A DNA stretch of 44,854 bases from an uncultured Clostridia bacterium. GTDB lineage: Bacteria > Bacillota > Clostridia > Oscillospirales > CAG-272. The stretch is taken from NCBI GenBank assembly GCA_946404035.1, contig CAMJCC010000004.1, positions 1-44,854 on the forward strand. The letters run 5' to 3'. Below the pieces are notes generated by a model that was not told where the DNA came from, ran no database searches, and saw nothing but the letters and a program-made list of their open reading frames with translations. Position 1 is the first letter of the stretch; the number at the start of each line of letters is the position of its first letter. Positions 9,802 through 17,290 of the stretch are shown here, one piece after another. Both the position numbers and the translations under genes were made by a program.

Positions 9802-10692
9802 ATGAACAAGAAGACCGTTTTCCGCGGGATCGCCACCGCCCTCATCACGCCTTTTCGGGACGGGCAGGTCGACTACGACGCCTACGGAAAGTTCATCGAC
9901 TGGCAGATCGAGCAGGGCATCAACGCTCTGGTCGCCTGCGGCACGACCGGGGAGTCCTCGACTCTCTCGGACGAGGAGCATCGCAAGACCCTCGCCTACG
10001 CCGTCAAGCGCGTGGCGGGCAGAGTGCCGGTGATCGCCGGCACGGGCTCGAACGAGCTGGACTACGCGGTCGATCTGTCGAAATACGCCGTTTCGGTCGG
10101 CGCCGACGCGATCCTGGTCGTGACGCCCTACTACAACAAGGCGACCCAAAAGGGTCTGATCGGGATGTATACGGCGATCGCCGACGCGGCGGGCGTTCCG
10201 ACCATCCTCTACAACGTGCCGTCGCGCACCGGGGTCAACATCGAGCCGAAGACCTACGCCGCGCTCGCCGAGCACCCCGATATCGTCGCGTTCAAGGAGG
10301 CGAACGGCAACATCTCGAAGATCGTCGAGACCATGTCCTACGTCCGCGGGAAACTGGACCTGTACTCGGGCAACGACGACCAGATCGTCCCCCTGATGTC
10401 GATGGGCGGCATCGGCGCCATCTCGGTGCTGTCGAACATCCTGCCGCGCGAGACGGTCGCCATCTGCGACCGGTTCTTCGCGGGCGACGTCGCGGGAGCG
10501 GCGGAACTCCAATGCCACTATCACGCCCTGATCGACGCGCTGTTCTCGGAGATCAACCCGATCCCGGTCAAAGCCGCCGTTGCCGCGATGGGCTTCTGTG
10601 AAAACTCGCTCCGTCTTCCCCTGACCGAACTGGAGGACGGACACAAAGAGACCCTCCTTGCTCTGATGAGAAAGGAAGGGCTCGACGTATGA
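9802..10692 (+). CDS. dapA: 4-hydroxy-tetrahydrodipicolinate synthase
   Basis: DapA condenses pyruvate with aspartate semialdehyde, the branch-point step to DAP and lysine; in spore formers its pathway also feeds dipicolinate. The 296-residue TIM barrel has the Schiff-base lysine at Lys165 (VAFKEANGN). The catalytic Thr48/Thr49 are in CGTTGES, Tyr111 in TPYYNKATQKG, Tyr137 in YNVPSRTG, and Arg142 follows. GAAGGA lies 7 bases before the ATG. It is the first gene of the riboswitch-controlled operon, and its stop overlaps the dapB start (ATGA). Confidence 0.98.
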   Translation: MNKKTVFRGIATALITPFRDGQVDYDAYGKFIDWQIEQGINALVACGTTGESSTLSDEEHRKTLAYAVKRVAGRVPVIAGTGSNELDYAVDLSKYAVSVGADAILVVTPYYNKATQKGLIGMYTAIADAAGVPTILYNVPSRTGVNIEPKTYAALAEHPDIVAFKEANGNISKIVETMSYVRGKLDLYSGNDDQIVPLMSMGGIGAISVLSNILPRETVAICDRFFAGDVAGAAELQCHYHALIDALFSEINPIPVKAAVAAMGFCENSLRLPLTELEDGHKETLLALMRKEGLDV

Positions 10693-11426
10693 CCCGGCTG
10701 ATCCTCTTCGGCGCCGCCGGACGGATGGGCAAAGAGGTGGACGCCGCCGCCGCGAAAACGGGTGACGTAAAGATCGTCGCGCGGGTCGACGCGTCGGGCG
10801 CCGACGGGTGCCTCTCCTCGCTTGCCGAGGTGACGTGTTCCGCCGACGTCATCGTCGATTTCTCGCATCACGCGGCGACCAAGACCCTGACCGACTACGC
10901 CGTCAAGAACGGTATCCCGCTGCTCGTCGCGACGACGGGACAGACCGAAGACGAACTCGCTATGATCCGGGGGGCGGCTGCGAAAATCCCCGTGTTTTTC
11001 GCAGCAAACTACTCGCTCGGGATCGCGGCGCTGATCCGCGCGGCAAAGGCGATCGTCGCCCTTTATCCCGACGCGGATATCGAGATCAGCGAAAAGCACC
11101 ACAACCGCAAACTCGACGCGCCGAGCGGCACCGCTCTCTCGATCGCGCGGGCGATCTCGTCGGTACGCGAGGGCGAAACGGCGTTCACGTTCGGGCGCGG
11201 GGGGCAGGTCAAACGGCAGAAGAACGAGATCGGCATCCACGCCGTGCGGATGGGCAACGTCGTCGGGGAGCACGAAGTGCTGATCGGGACCGATAACGAG
11301 ACCATCACCTTAAAGCACGAGGCGCACAGCCGCGCGCTGTTCGCGGACGGCGCGCTCGTCGCCGCGAAGTTCCTGGTTGCCCAAAAACCCGGACTTTACT
11401 CGATGACCGACCTGGTAGGTGGATGA
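10689..11426 (+). CDS. dapB: 4-hydroxy-tetrahydrodipicolinate reductase
   Basis: DapB reduces the DapA product to tetrahydrodipicolinate using NAD(P)H. The 245-residue protein has the nucleotide-binding GAAGRMG at 8-14 and the catalytic/substrate motif EKHHNRKLDAPSGTA with His137, His138 and Lys141. The ATG overlaps the dapA TGA by four bases, which indicates translational coupling. Tetrahydrodipicolinate is then taken by DapL, encoded three genes on. Confidence 0.97.
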   Translation: MTRLILFGAAGRMGKEVDAAAAKTGDVKIVARVDASGADGCLSSLAEVTCSADVIVDFSHHAATKTLTDYAVKNGIPLLVATTGQTEDELAMIRGAAAKIPVFFAANYSLGIAALIRAAKAIVALYPDADIEISEKHHNRKLDAPSGTALSIARAISSVREGETAFTFGRGGQVKRQKNEIGIHAVRMGNVVGEHEVLIGTDNETITLKHEAHSRALFADGALVAAKFLVAQKPGLYSMTDLVGG

Positions 11427-11427
11427 G

Positions 11428-12276
11428 ATGAAACAAACGCTTCATTTTACCAAAATGCACGGGGCGGGCAACGACTACATTTACTTTGATTGCCGCGAAA
11501 AGGAGTTGGACGACCCCGCGGGGGTCGCCGTCGCCCTCTCGCCGCGGCACCACGCGGTCGGCGCGGACGGGATCGTTTTGATCTGTAAGTCAGACGTCGC
11601 CGACGCGAAGATGCGGATGTTCAACGCCGACGGGAGCGAGGGCAAGATGTGCGGCAACGCCATCCGCTGCGTGGCGCGCTACCTCTCCGAGCGGATCGGC
11701 GGTTTCCCTGACGAGTTGACGATCGAGACCCTCTCCGGGATCAAGCAACTGACGGTCAACCGCACGCCGGACGGCGCGTTTGCGTCGGTCTCGGTCGAGA
11801 TGGGTCGCGCAATCCTCGAGGGGCGGCACATCCCGGTGGACGCCGACGGGCTGATCCGGGACTATCCCCTTACGGTCGGGCGAAAAGCGTGGGATATTAC
11901 CGCCGTTTCGATGGGAAACCCCCACGCCGTGACCTTCGTTTCGGATACCTCGCGGCTGGATCTTGAAAAAATCGGACCGCAGTTTGAGAACCATCCCTTC
12001 TTCCCCGACCGGGTCAACACCGAGTTCGTGAAAGCGATCTCGGAGGACGAACTGGAGATGCGGGTCTGGGAGAGAGGAAGCGGCGAGACCTTTGCCTGCG
12101 GGACCGGGGCGTGCGCCTCGGTGGTCGCCGCCTGCATCACCGGCCGCTGCCGTTTTGATACCCCGGTGACGGTACATCTTCGCGGCGGGGATCTTGTGAT
12201 CGAGTGCCGCTCCGACCTCACGGTCAAGATGACCGGGGGCGCGGAATTCGTTTTTGACGGGACCTGTACTTTTTGA
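11428..12276 (+). CDS. dapF: Diaminopimelate epimerase
   Basis: DapF interconverts LL- and meso-DAP, giving the substrate of LysA and the meso-DAP of peptidoglycan. It is a cofactor-independent two-cysteine racemase. Cys75 is in EGKMCGNAIRC and Cys224 in FACGTGACAS. The N-terminal FTKMHGAGNDY is typical. I chose the ATG at 11428 (282 residues): AGGTGG lies 5 bases before it and it starts 1 base after the dapB stop. An in-frame GTG at 11419 is possible but lies inside the ribosome binding site. Confidence 0.96.
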   Translation: MKQTLHFTKMHGAGNDYIYFDCREKELDDPAGVAVALSPRHHAVGADGIVLICKSDVADAKMRMFNADGSEGKMCGNAIRCVARYLSERIGGFPDELTIETLSGIKQLTVNRTPDGAFASVSVEMGRAILEGRHIPVDADGLIRDYPLTVGRKAWDITAVSMGNPHAVTFVSDTSRLDLEKIGPQFENHPFFPDRVNTEFVKAISEDELEMRVWERGSGETFACGTGACASVVAACITGRCRFDTPVTVHLRGGDLVIECRSDLTVKMTGGAEFVFDGTCTF

Positions 12277-12325
12277 CGTTTCCCATCTCATAGAAAGGCG
12301 ATCCAGACGGGATCGGACCGAAACA

Positions 12326-13495
12326 ATGAAACTGCAACTGAACGACAATTTTGCGCGCATCAAGCCGTCCTACCTGTTTTCGGACGTGGCGAAACGCGTG
12401 CGCGCCTACTCGGAGGCGCACCCCGACAAGAAGATCCTTCGGCTCGGGATCGGGGACGTGACGCTCCCCCTGACGCCGACGGTGATCCGGGCGATGCACA
12501 AGGCGACCGACGAGATGGCAAACGCCGCGACCTTCCGCGGCTACGCGCCGGAATACGGCTACGACTTTCTGCGCGAGGCGATCGCGCGGCACTACGAGCA
12601 GCTCGGCATTTCGGTCGACGCGGGCGACGTGTTCGTGTCCGACGGCGCGAAGAGCGACCTCGGCAACTTCGTCGACCTGTTCGCTGACGTCCCGGTCCTG
12701 GTCCCCGACCCGGTCTACCCGGTCTACGTGGACTCCAATTTGATGGCGGGGCGGGAGATCGAGTACATCGAGGGCAACGAAGCAAACGGTTTTCTTCCGT
12801 CGCCCGCGGGGCTGTCTGACGTGCCCCGGCTGATCTATATCTGTTCCCCGAACAACCCGACCGGCGCGGTCTACTCGAAAAGGGGGCTGACCGAATGGGT
12901 GGAGTTCGCACTTCGCACCGGGTCCCTGATCCTGTACGACGCGGCGTACGAGGCGTTCATCGCGGACGGCTCGCCCTGCAGCATCTACGCCATCAAGGGC
13001 GCGGTCAAGTGCGCCGTCGAGTTCTGCTCGCTCTCGAAGACCGCGGGCTTTACCGGGACGCGCTGCGGCTGGACGGTGGTCCCCGCCGCGCTCGGCGCCG
13101 TCAAACCCATGTGGGAAAGACGGCAGGCGACCAAGTTCAACGGCGTGCCCTACGTCGTACAGCGTGCCGCCGAAGCCGCCCTCTCCTGGGAGGGGACGAA
13201 AGAATGTATGGAAAATATCGCGTACTATAAGGAGAACGCCGCACGGATCGCGGATCTGCTCACCCGGAAAGGTATTCCCTTTACCGGCGGGACCGCGTCG
13301 CCCTACCTGTGGCTGAAGTGCCCCGGCGGGATGGGCTCGTGGGAGTTCTTCGACAAACTGCTAAACGAAGCGCAGGTGGTGGGCACCCCCGGCGCCGGGT
13401 TCGGACGCGCGGGCGAGGGATATTTCCGCCTGACGGCGTTCGGATCACGCGCAGCGACGAGAGAGGCGGTGGAACGGCTTGACAAACTGCTCTGA
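12326..13495 (+). CDS. dapL: LL-diaminopimelate aminotransferase
   Basis: DapL converts tetrahydrodipicolinate directly to LL-DAP with glutamate as amino donor, bypassing acylation (DapD/C/E). It is a 389-residue fold-type I PLP enzyme: SPNNPTG at 174-180, Asp205 in LYDAAYEAF, and the PLP lysine Lys238 in SLSKTAGFTGTRCGW. The N-terminal FARIKPSYLF and RLGIGDVTLPL are characteristic of DapL rather than AspC. The ATG at 12326 gives the usual N-terminus; the preceding 49-base gap has only a poor ribosome binding site (GGAC), which is odd for this operon. The 3' end overlaps the proposed lysA start. Confidence 0.95.
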   Translation: MKLQLNDNFARIKPSYLFSDVAKRVRAYSEAHPDKKILRLGIGDVTLPLTPTVIRAMHKATDEMANAATFRGYAPEYGYDFLREAIARHYEQLGISVDAGDVFVSDGAKSDLGNFVDLFADVPVLVPDPVYPVYVDSNLMAGREIEYIEGNEANGFLPSPAGLSDVPRLIYICSPNNPTGAVYSKRGLTEWVEFALRTGSLILYDAAYEAFIADGSPCSIYAIKGAVKCAVEFCSLSKTAGFTGTRCGWTVVPAALGAVKPMWERRQATKFNGVPYVVQRAAEAALSWEGTKECMENIAYYKENAARIADLLTRKGIPFTGGTASPYLWLKCPGGMGSWEFFDKLLNEAQVVGTPGAGFGRAGEGYFRLTAFGSRAATREAVERLDKLL

Positions 13496-14798
13496 AAAAA
13501 CCATTCTCCACGACAACGTGACGGTGGGGGAAAACGGGACGCTCCGGTTCGCCGGGGTCGATACCGCCGCGCTCGCCGACAAGTACGGCACGCCCCTGTA
13601 CTTAATGGACGCGGACCTGATCCGCACGCGCTGCCGCCTGTATCAAAGCGAGATGAAAGCCGCGTTCGGCGGCGCGTCCCGTCCGCTGTTCGCGGGCAAG
13701 GCGTTCTGCACGAAGGCGATCTATCGGATCATGGCGGAGTGCGGGATGTCGGTCGATCTGGTGTCGCCGGGTGAGCTTTATACGGCGAAAGCGGCGGGGT
13801 TTCCGATGGAACGCGCCTTTTTCCACGGGAACAACAAGACCGACGCCGATATTTCGCTCGCGCTGGACAGCGGGGTCGGTTGCTTCGTCTGCGACAGCCG
13901 CGAGGAACTTCTCGCGCTGGATAAGATCGCGGGGGAGCGCGCCGTGCGCCAGCCCGTTTTGCTCCGCGTGACGCCGGGGATCGACCCGCACACCTTCGCC
14001 GCCGTGACGACCGGAAAGGTGGACTCGAAGTTCGGGTCCCCGATCGCGACCGGGGCGGCGCTGGAACTCGCGGAACTGGCGCTTTCGCTCTCCCACGTCG
14101 AACTCACCGGTTTCCATTGCCACATCGGGTCGCAGATCTTTGACGTGCAGCCCTACGTCGACGCCGCCGACGTCATGTTCGGCTTTATCAAGAGCGTCAA
14201 GGACGCGACCGGGTTCGTCGCCGGGACGCTCAACCTCGGGGGCGGGTTCGGGGTGCGCTACACCGAGAGCGATCCCGCGTTCGATTACGCCGCCGCGATC
14301 AGGTCTCTTGCCGACGCGGTGAAAGCCGCCGCAAAAAAGCACGGTCTGCCGATGCCGACCGTGTTGCTTGAACCGGGACGGAGCATCGTCGCCGACGCGG
14401 GGATGACCCTCTACACCGTGGGAACGGTCAAGGAGATCCCGGGCTTCCGCACCTACGTGTCGGTCGACGGCGGGATGCCGGACAACCCGCGCTACGCGCT
14501 CTACCGCTCGGTCTATACCGTCGTGAACGCCACCCACGCAGACAGGGCGCCCGACCGCGCCGTGACCGTCGCGGGGCGGTGCTGCGAGAGCGGGGACCTG
14601 ATCGCGGAGGGCGCGCGCGTCGCCACTCCCGTGCGCGGGGATCTTCTGGCAGTTCTCGTCACCGGGGCGTATAACTACTCGATGGCGTCGAACTATAATC
14701 GTATCCCCCGCCCCCCGGTCGTCTTTCTCTCGAACGGAAAAGACGAACTCGCGGTGCGGCGTGAGAGCTACGAAGATCTGGTCAGAAACGATCTGTAA
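13479..14798 (+). CDS. lysA: Diaminopimelate decarboxylase
   Basis: LysA decarboxylates meso-DAP to L-lysine, the last step and the effector of the riboswitch upstream. It is a fold-type III PLP enzyme of about 439 residues. The PLP lysine is Lys74 in LFAGKAFCTKA; HCHIGSQIF, LNLGGGFGVRY, LEPGRSIVADAG and RCCESGD are all present. The start is uncertain: the TTG at 13479, inside the dapL 3' end and preceded by GGTGG, gives a natural N-terminus leading into VTVGENGTLRFAGVDTAAL. The next in-frame GTG codons (13518, 13524) would trim it a little. It is the last gene of the operon, followed by hairpin array B. Confidence 0.95.
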   Translation: MTNCSEKTILHDNVTVGENGTLRFAGVDTAALADKYGTPLYLMDADLIRTRCRLYQSEMKAAFGGASRPLFAGKAFCTKAIYRIMAECGMSVDLVSPGELYTAKAAGFPMERAFFHGNNKTDADISLALDSGVGCFVCDSREELLALDKIAGERAVRQPVLLRVTPGIDPHTFAAVTTGKVDSKFGSPIATGAALELAELALSLSHVELTGFHCHIGSQIFDVQPYVDAADVMFGFIKSVKDATGFVAGTLNLGGGFGVRYTESDPAFDYAAAIRSLADAVKAAAKKHGLPMPTVLLEPGRSIVADAGMTLYTVGTVKEIPGFRTYVSVDGGMPDNPRYALYRSVYTVVNATHADRAPDRAVTVAGRCCESGDLIAEGARVATPVRGDLLAVLVTGAYNYSMASNYNRIPRPPVVFLSNGKDELAVRRESYEDLVRNDL

Positions 14799-15059
14799 GG
14801 GGTACGTCCACTTTCTTGAAAGAAAGTGGAGCAAAGAACTTCAACAAGAGAATAATAAAGCGAAACGGCGAGCGCGGCTCGCCGTTTCGCGGTTTCAAAA
14901 ACGGGACGGACAGGACGCCGACCCCTGCAACGAAACATAAACACAGCCCGTGCCGTTTCCGGCACGGGCTGTTCATCACTTTTGCCGCCCGAACGGGCGG
15001 CAAAATCATAACTGCTCCAAAAGAGCATCATCACGTTGCGCCGTGGCGCAACTCATAAC
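14799..15059. repeat. Composite hairpin repeat B
   Basis: The head GGGGTACGTCCACTTTCTT with an inverted repeat (TCCACTTTC/GAAAGTGGA, 14807-14815/14822-14830), then GCAAAGAACTTCAA, is shared with copy C at 31536. It is followed by a 14-bp stem at 14860-14873/14877-14890. Four further perfect hairpins come next: 14945-14955/14960-14970, 14980-14990/14995-15005, 15013-15017/15023-15027 and 15035-15042/15045-15052. Their spacers are GTTCATCAC, TCATAAC, TCATCAC and TCATAAC. It lies between convergent genes, and the last spacer contains the stop codon of the minus-strand gene at 15053. Confidence 0.8.
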
Positions 15060-15880
15060 TGCGAAAGCAATTTGCGTGCTGTGCTGATGCTGGTTTTCAT
15101 TTTTTCGGGTTTCCAAGAGCCGTCGAGGGACGAGAAGCAGGAACATTCGAGGGTGACCGCGCCGGAGTAGTGGATCTCACGGAGAAGCGAAAGGAAGGGC
15201 GCGAAGTCGATCTTCCCCTCCCCGATGTGCAGGACGCGGAGGTCGGAGAAGTCGCGGATCCCGCCGCCGTAGTCGTTCAAGTGGACGTGCGCGATCCTGT
15301 TCGCGATCTCGCGGCTGGCGGGCGAGCAGATCTTTCCCATCTGGTCGTGGAACGCCGCCATCTTGGTGTCAAAGGTAAAGCGGGCGGTGGGATAGCGCCG
15401 TGCGATCTCGTCGAAGTGGGTCAGGGGGTCCCGGTCCGCGCAGATCACGTTCTCGACGGTCAGGGTCAGGTCGTATTCCGCGGCGATCCTGTAGAGGTCG
15501 GAGAGCGCGTCGATATGCCGCGCGATATTTCTGTCCGAGGGGAGACCGTTCCAAAGGTGGAAGACCAAAAGACGCGAGCCGAGGGTCGCGGCGGCGCGGC
15601 AGTTTTCGCGGAAGAGGGCGAGGGCGTTTTTATACTCCTCCGGGTCGCCGGAGGAAAAGCCCTCTCCGATCATCTTATCGCAATGAAAAGTCGGAAACGC
15701 GACCCCCGTCGCCCGGAAGCGGGCAAGCATAGCGTCGAGTTCGGGGTACCACGCGCGGTACGCCATAAACTCGAAGCCGTCGCAGGCGTACTCCCGGCAG
15801 ACCGAGAGAAAACCGTCGGGCGAAAAGCCGTTTCTCCGACCGATGAACGCGCCGGAGGAAACGTAGAGCGGGCAGGACAT
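15053..15880 (-). CDS. Sugar phosphate isomerase/epimerase-like TIM-barrel protein
   Basis: This 275-residue protein looks like the xylose isomerase-like/AP endonuclease 2 superfamily. Metal-ligand type motifs are in order: TFHCDKM, LLVFHLWNG, LTVENV, FTFDTKMA, HVHLNDYGGG, HIGEGKIDF and VTLECS. Members act as isomerases or epimerases on sugars or inositols, and the substrate cannot be read from sequence. The ATG at 15880 has AAAGGAGG 7 bases upstream. The same frame is open far upstream, but only as antisense of the phosphodiesterase gene. It lies 14 bases downstream of that gene, so the two are probably one operon. Its TGA lies in the last spacer of hairpin repeat B. Confidence 0.85.
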   Translation of the reverse strand: MSCPLYVSSGAFIGRRNGFSPDGFLSVCREYACDGFEFMAYRAWYPELDAMLARFRATGVAFPTFHCDKMIGEGFSSGDPEEYKNALALFRENCRAAATLGSRLLVFHLWNGLPSDRNIARHIDALSDLYRIAAEYDLTLTVENVICADRDPLTHFDEIARRYPTARFTFDTKMAAFHDQMGKICSPASREIANRIAHVHLNDYGGGIRDFSDLRVLHIGEGKIDFAPFLSLLREIHYSGAVTLECSCFSSLDGSWKPEKMKTSISTARKLLSQL

Positions 15881-15894
15881 AGCCGCGCCTCCTT

Positions 15895-16389
15895 TCAGTC
15901 GGTGATCTCGCCGTGCGAGAAGAGCAGTCCGCCGGGCGTGACGGTCAGCAACCCGAAACTCGGCTCGCCCCGCTCGGGATAGGCAAGCGCGCCGGGATTG
16001 AAGAGCCAGAGCCCGTATTCGGGGAGAAATTCCTCGTAGCGCTCGTGCGTGTGCCCAAACAGCGCGATATCGGCGCCCTGCCGCTTTGCCGCGGCGATCA
16101 GATGCCCCAGCCCGCCTTTGACCCCGTAGCGGTGTCCGTGGCAGACGAGGATCCGGTGTCCCTCGATATCGAGGATCTCCTCGTCGCGGAGCCCACCGGA
16201 AAAGGGTCCGTCGCAGTTGCCGTGCACCGCGACGGCGGCGACGGTCGGAGGAAGCGCGGCAAAGACCTCGCAGGCGGCGCGGGAACCGTCCCCGAGATAG
16301 AGGATCAGTTCGGCGTCGGGATGGAGCGAGATCGCGCGCCGGATCTTTCGGGCTTCGCCGTGGGCGTCGGACAGGATCAGGATCTTCAT
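15895..16389 (-). CDS. YfcE/MJ0936-like metallophosphoesterase
   Basis: This small cytoplasmic phosphodiesterase (164 residues) has the calcineurin-like metal-binding motifs in order: SDAHGE (Asp9, His11), YLGDGS, HGNCDG, CHGHRYG and FGHTHERY, then NPGAL. The YfcE family is known to hydrolyse model phosphodiesters; a physiological substrate is not established. The ATG at 16389 is chosen because AAGGAG lies 5 bases before it and MKILILSDAHGE is the usual family start. It is followed 14 bases later by the TIM-barrel gene. Confidence 0.9.
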   Translation of the reverse strand: MKILILSDAHGEARKIRRAISLHPDAELILYLGDGSRAACEVFAALPPTVAAVAVHGNCDGPFSGGLRDEEILDIEGHRILVCHGHRYGVKGGLGHLIAAAKRQGADIALFGHTHERYEEFLPEYGLWLFNPGALAYPERGEPSFGLLTVTPGGLLFSHGEITD

Positions 16390-16426
16390 ATTCTCTCCTT
16401 GATCGGAACGTTTCGCCCCTCCGCGG

Positions 16427-16434
16427 CATAGAAT
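16427..16434 (+). promoter_or_regulatory. Possible sporulation-type -10 (CATAGAAT)
   Basis: CGGCATAGAATG lies 26 bases before the first of three small genes and matches the string before the gene at 3290 except for one base. CATANNNT fits a sigma-E/sigma-K -10. No convincing -35 is seen, so this is tentative. Confidence 0.28.
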
Positions 16435-16460
16435 GAACAAAAAGAACGGAGGGCAACGAT

Positions 16461-16691
16461 ATGAAACTGGATCGGGAAACGATGGAAAAACTTGCGAGAT
16501 CAGACGACGCGACGCTGTGGGGGACCGTGCGGAAGATCGCGGGTGAAAAAGGCTTTCGTCTGCCGGAGGCGACCCCGCCGCACGAAACGATGGAGCGACT
16601 GCGCGGGACGCTCTCGGGCAACGGGACCCTCTCGCTTAGCGAGGCGGTGCGGGTGATCGCGGCGTACCGCAAGGAGCATCCGAATGGATGA
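16461..16691 (+). CDS. Small protein of unknown function, first of a trio
   Basis: I do not recognise a family. The 76-residue product is soluble and helix-prone, with charged N- and C-termini: MKLDRETMEKLARSDDATLW, then a segment with the phrase LSLSEAVRVIAAYR. GGAGG lies 8 bases before the ATG. It overlaps the next gene by 8 bases, so the pair is translationally coupled. The trio stands between a divergent phosphodiesterase gene and the convergent polC. Real coding is supported by the good ribosome binding sites and the overlaps. Confidence 0.7.
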   Translation: MKLDRETMEKLARSDDATLWGTVRKIAGEKGFRLPEATPPHETMERLRGTLSGNGTLSLSEAVRVIAAYRKEHPNG

Positions 16692-17010
16692 GACGCCCGC
16701 GTTCGACCCGGCGGCGCTGATCGGGGGGCTGGCGCCGCTCCTTGACGCGGTGAAAAGCAATCCGGGACTGCTCTCCGGGGCGCTCTCGCTGCTTTCTCCC
16801 GGGTCGGGCGGGGTCGACCGTCCGGGTCCGCCGCCGCCCCCTCCGCCGCGCGGACGGAAAAGCGACCGACGACGGCTGCTCTCGGCGCTCTCGCCCTATC
16901 TCTCGCCAGAGCGGCAGCGGGTACTTGCGACCATCCTGCCTCTGCTTGAAGCGTGGGAGAGCGTTGCGCCCCTGCTCGACGGCTTGCGCCAAGCGCAAAG
17001 AAAGGAGTAG
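16684..17010 (+). CDS. Small proline-rich protein of unknown function, second of a trio
   Basis: This 108-residue protein has two leucine-rich helical parts joined by a proline hinge. Residues 9-39 (LIGGLAPLLDAVKSNPGLLS) and 65-104 (LLSALSPYLSPERQRVLATI) resemble each other in pattern, and between them is RPGPPPPPPPRGRK. The two halves look like amphipathic helices, which suggests a scaffold or membrane-surface protein, but there is no known match. AAGGAG lies 7 bases before the ATG. It overlaps the first gene by 8 bases and ends 3 bases before the third. Confidence 0.72.
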   Translation: MDETPAFDPAALIGGLAPLLDAVKSNPGLLSGALSLLSPGSGGVDRPGPPPPPPPRGRKSDRRRLLSALSPYLSPERQRVLATILPLLEAWESVAPLLDGLRQAQRKE

Positions 17011-17013
17011 ACC

Positions 17014-17241
17014 TTGTATCAAAGACCCGAACCGCTGATCCCGGAGGGGTACTCCGGGACGGCGCTGAAACGCGAGCCCGAACGTGAAAACTGTCCCCCG
17101 CCGCCGAGCGGAGGACAGGGGGATCTGTTGCTTCTGGTCCTGATCCTCCTCGTCGCGGGGGAGGGAGAGCAGAGCGACCGGCTGTTGGCGTTGATCTTGG
17201 CGGGGTTGCTGTTGTGCGCGCCGCCGGGCGGCGCGCAGTAA
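17014..17241 (+). CDS. Small membrane protein of unknown function, third of a trio
   Basis: This 75-residue protein starts at a TTG, with AAAGGAG exactly 6 bases upstream. The N-terminal half is polar and proline-rich (YQRPEPLIPEGYSGTAL). The C-terminal half has two hydrophobic segments (about 39-47 and 58-69) separated by GEGEQSDR, a possible helical hairpin. I recall similar short YQRPEPL-starting proteins in clostridia but cannot name a family. The last codons form a 9-bp G+C-rich hairpin (17215-17223/17229-17237) just before the stop. Confidence 0.68.
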   Translation: MYQRPEPLIPEGYSGTALKREPERENCPPPPSGGQGDLLLLVLILLVAGEGEQSDRLLALILAGLLLCAPPGGAQ

Positions 17242-17262
17242 CGGAACGAGGAACGGTCGGTA

Positions 17263-17285
17263 TGCGCTTCGCAAAGCGAAGCGCA
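17263..17285. repeat. Single perfect hairpin between convergent genes
   Basis: TGCGCTTCGC (17263-17272) and GCGAAGCGCA (17276-17285) form a 10-bp stem with a 3-base loop. It sits between the ends of the small-gene trio and polC. There is no T-tract on either strand, so classical termination is doubtful; the form resembles single units of hairpin arrays A-C. Confidence 0.55.
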
Positions 17286-17290
17286 AGAGG

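Noticed and set aside
14945-15059. CRISPR array
   Set aside because: The repeated part is only 7-9 bases, the variable parts are perfect palindromes, and no cas genes are near.
15053-16672. A single 539-residue protein joining the TIM-barrel frame with upstream sequence
   Set aside because: The upstream part is an out-of-frame reading across the real phosphodiesterase gene; the ATG at 15880 has a perfect ribosome binding site.
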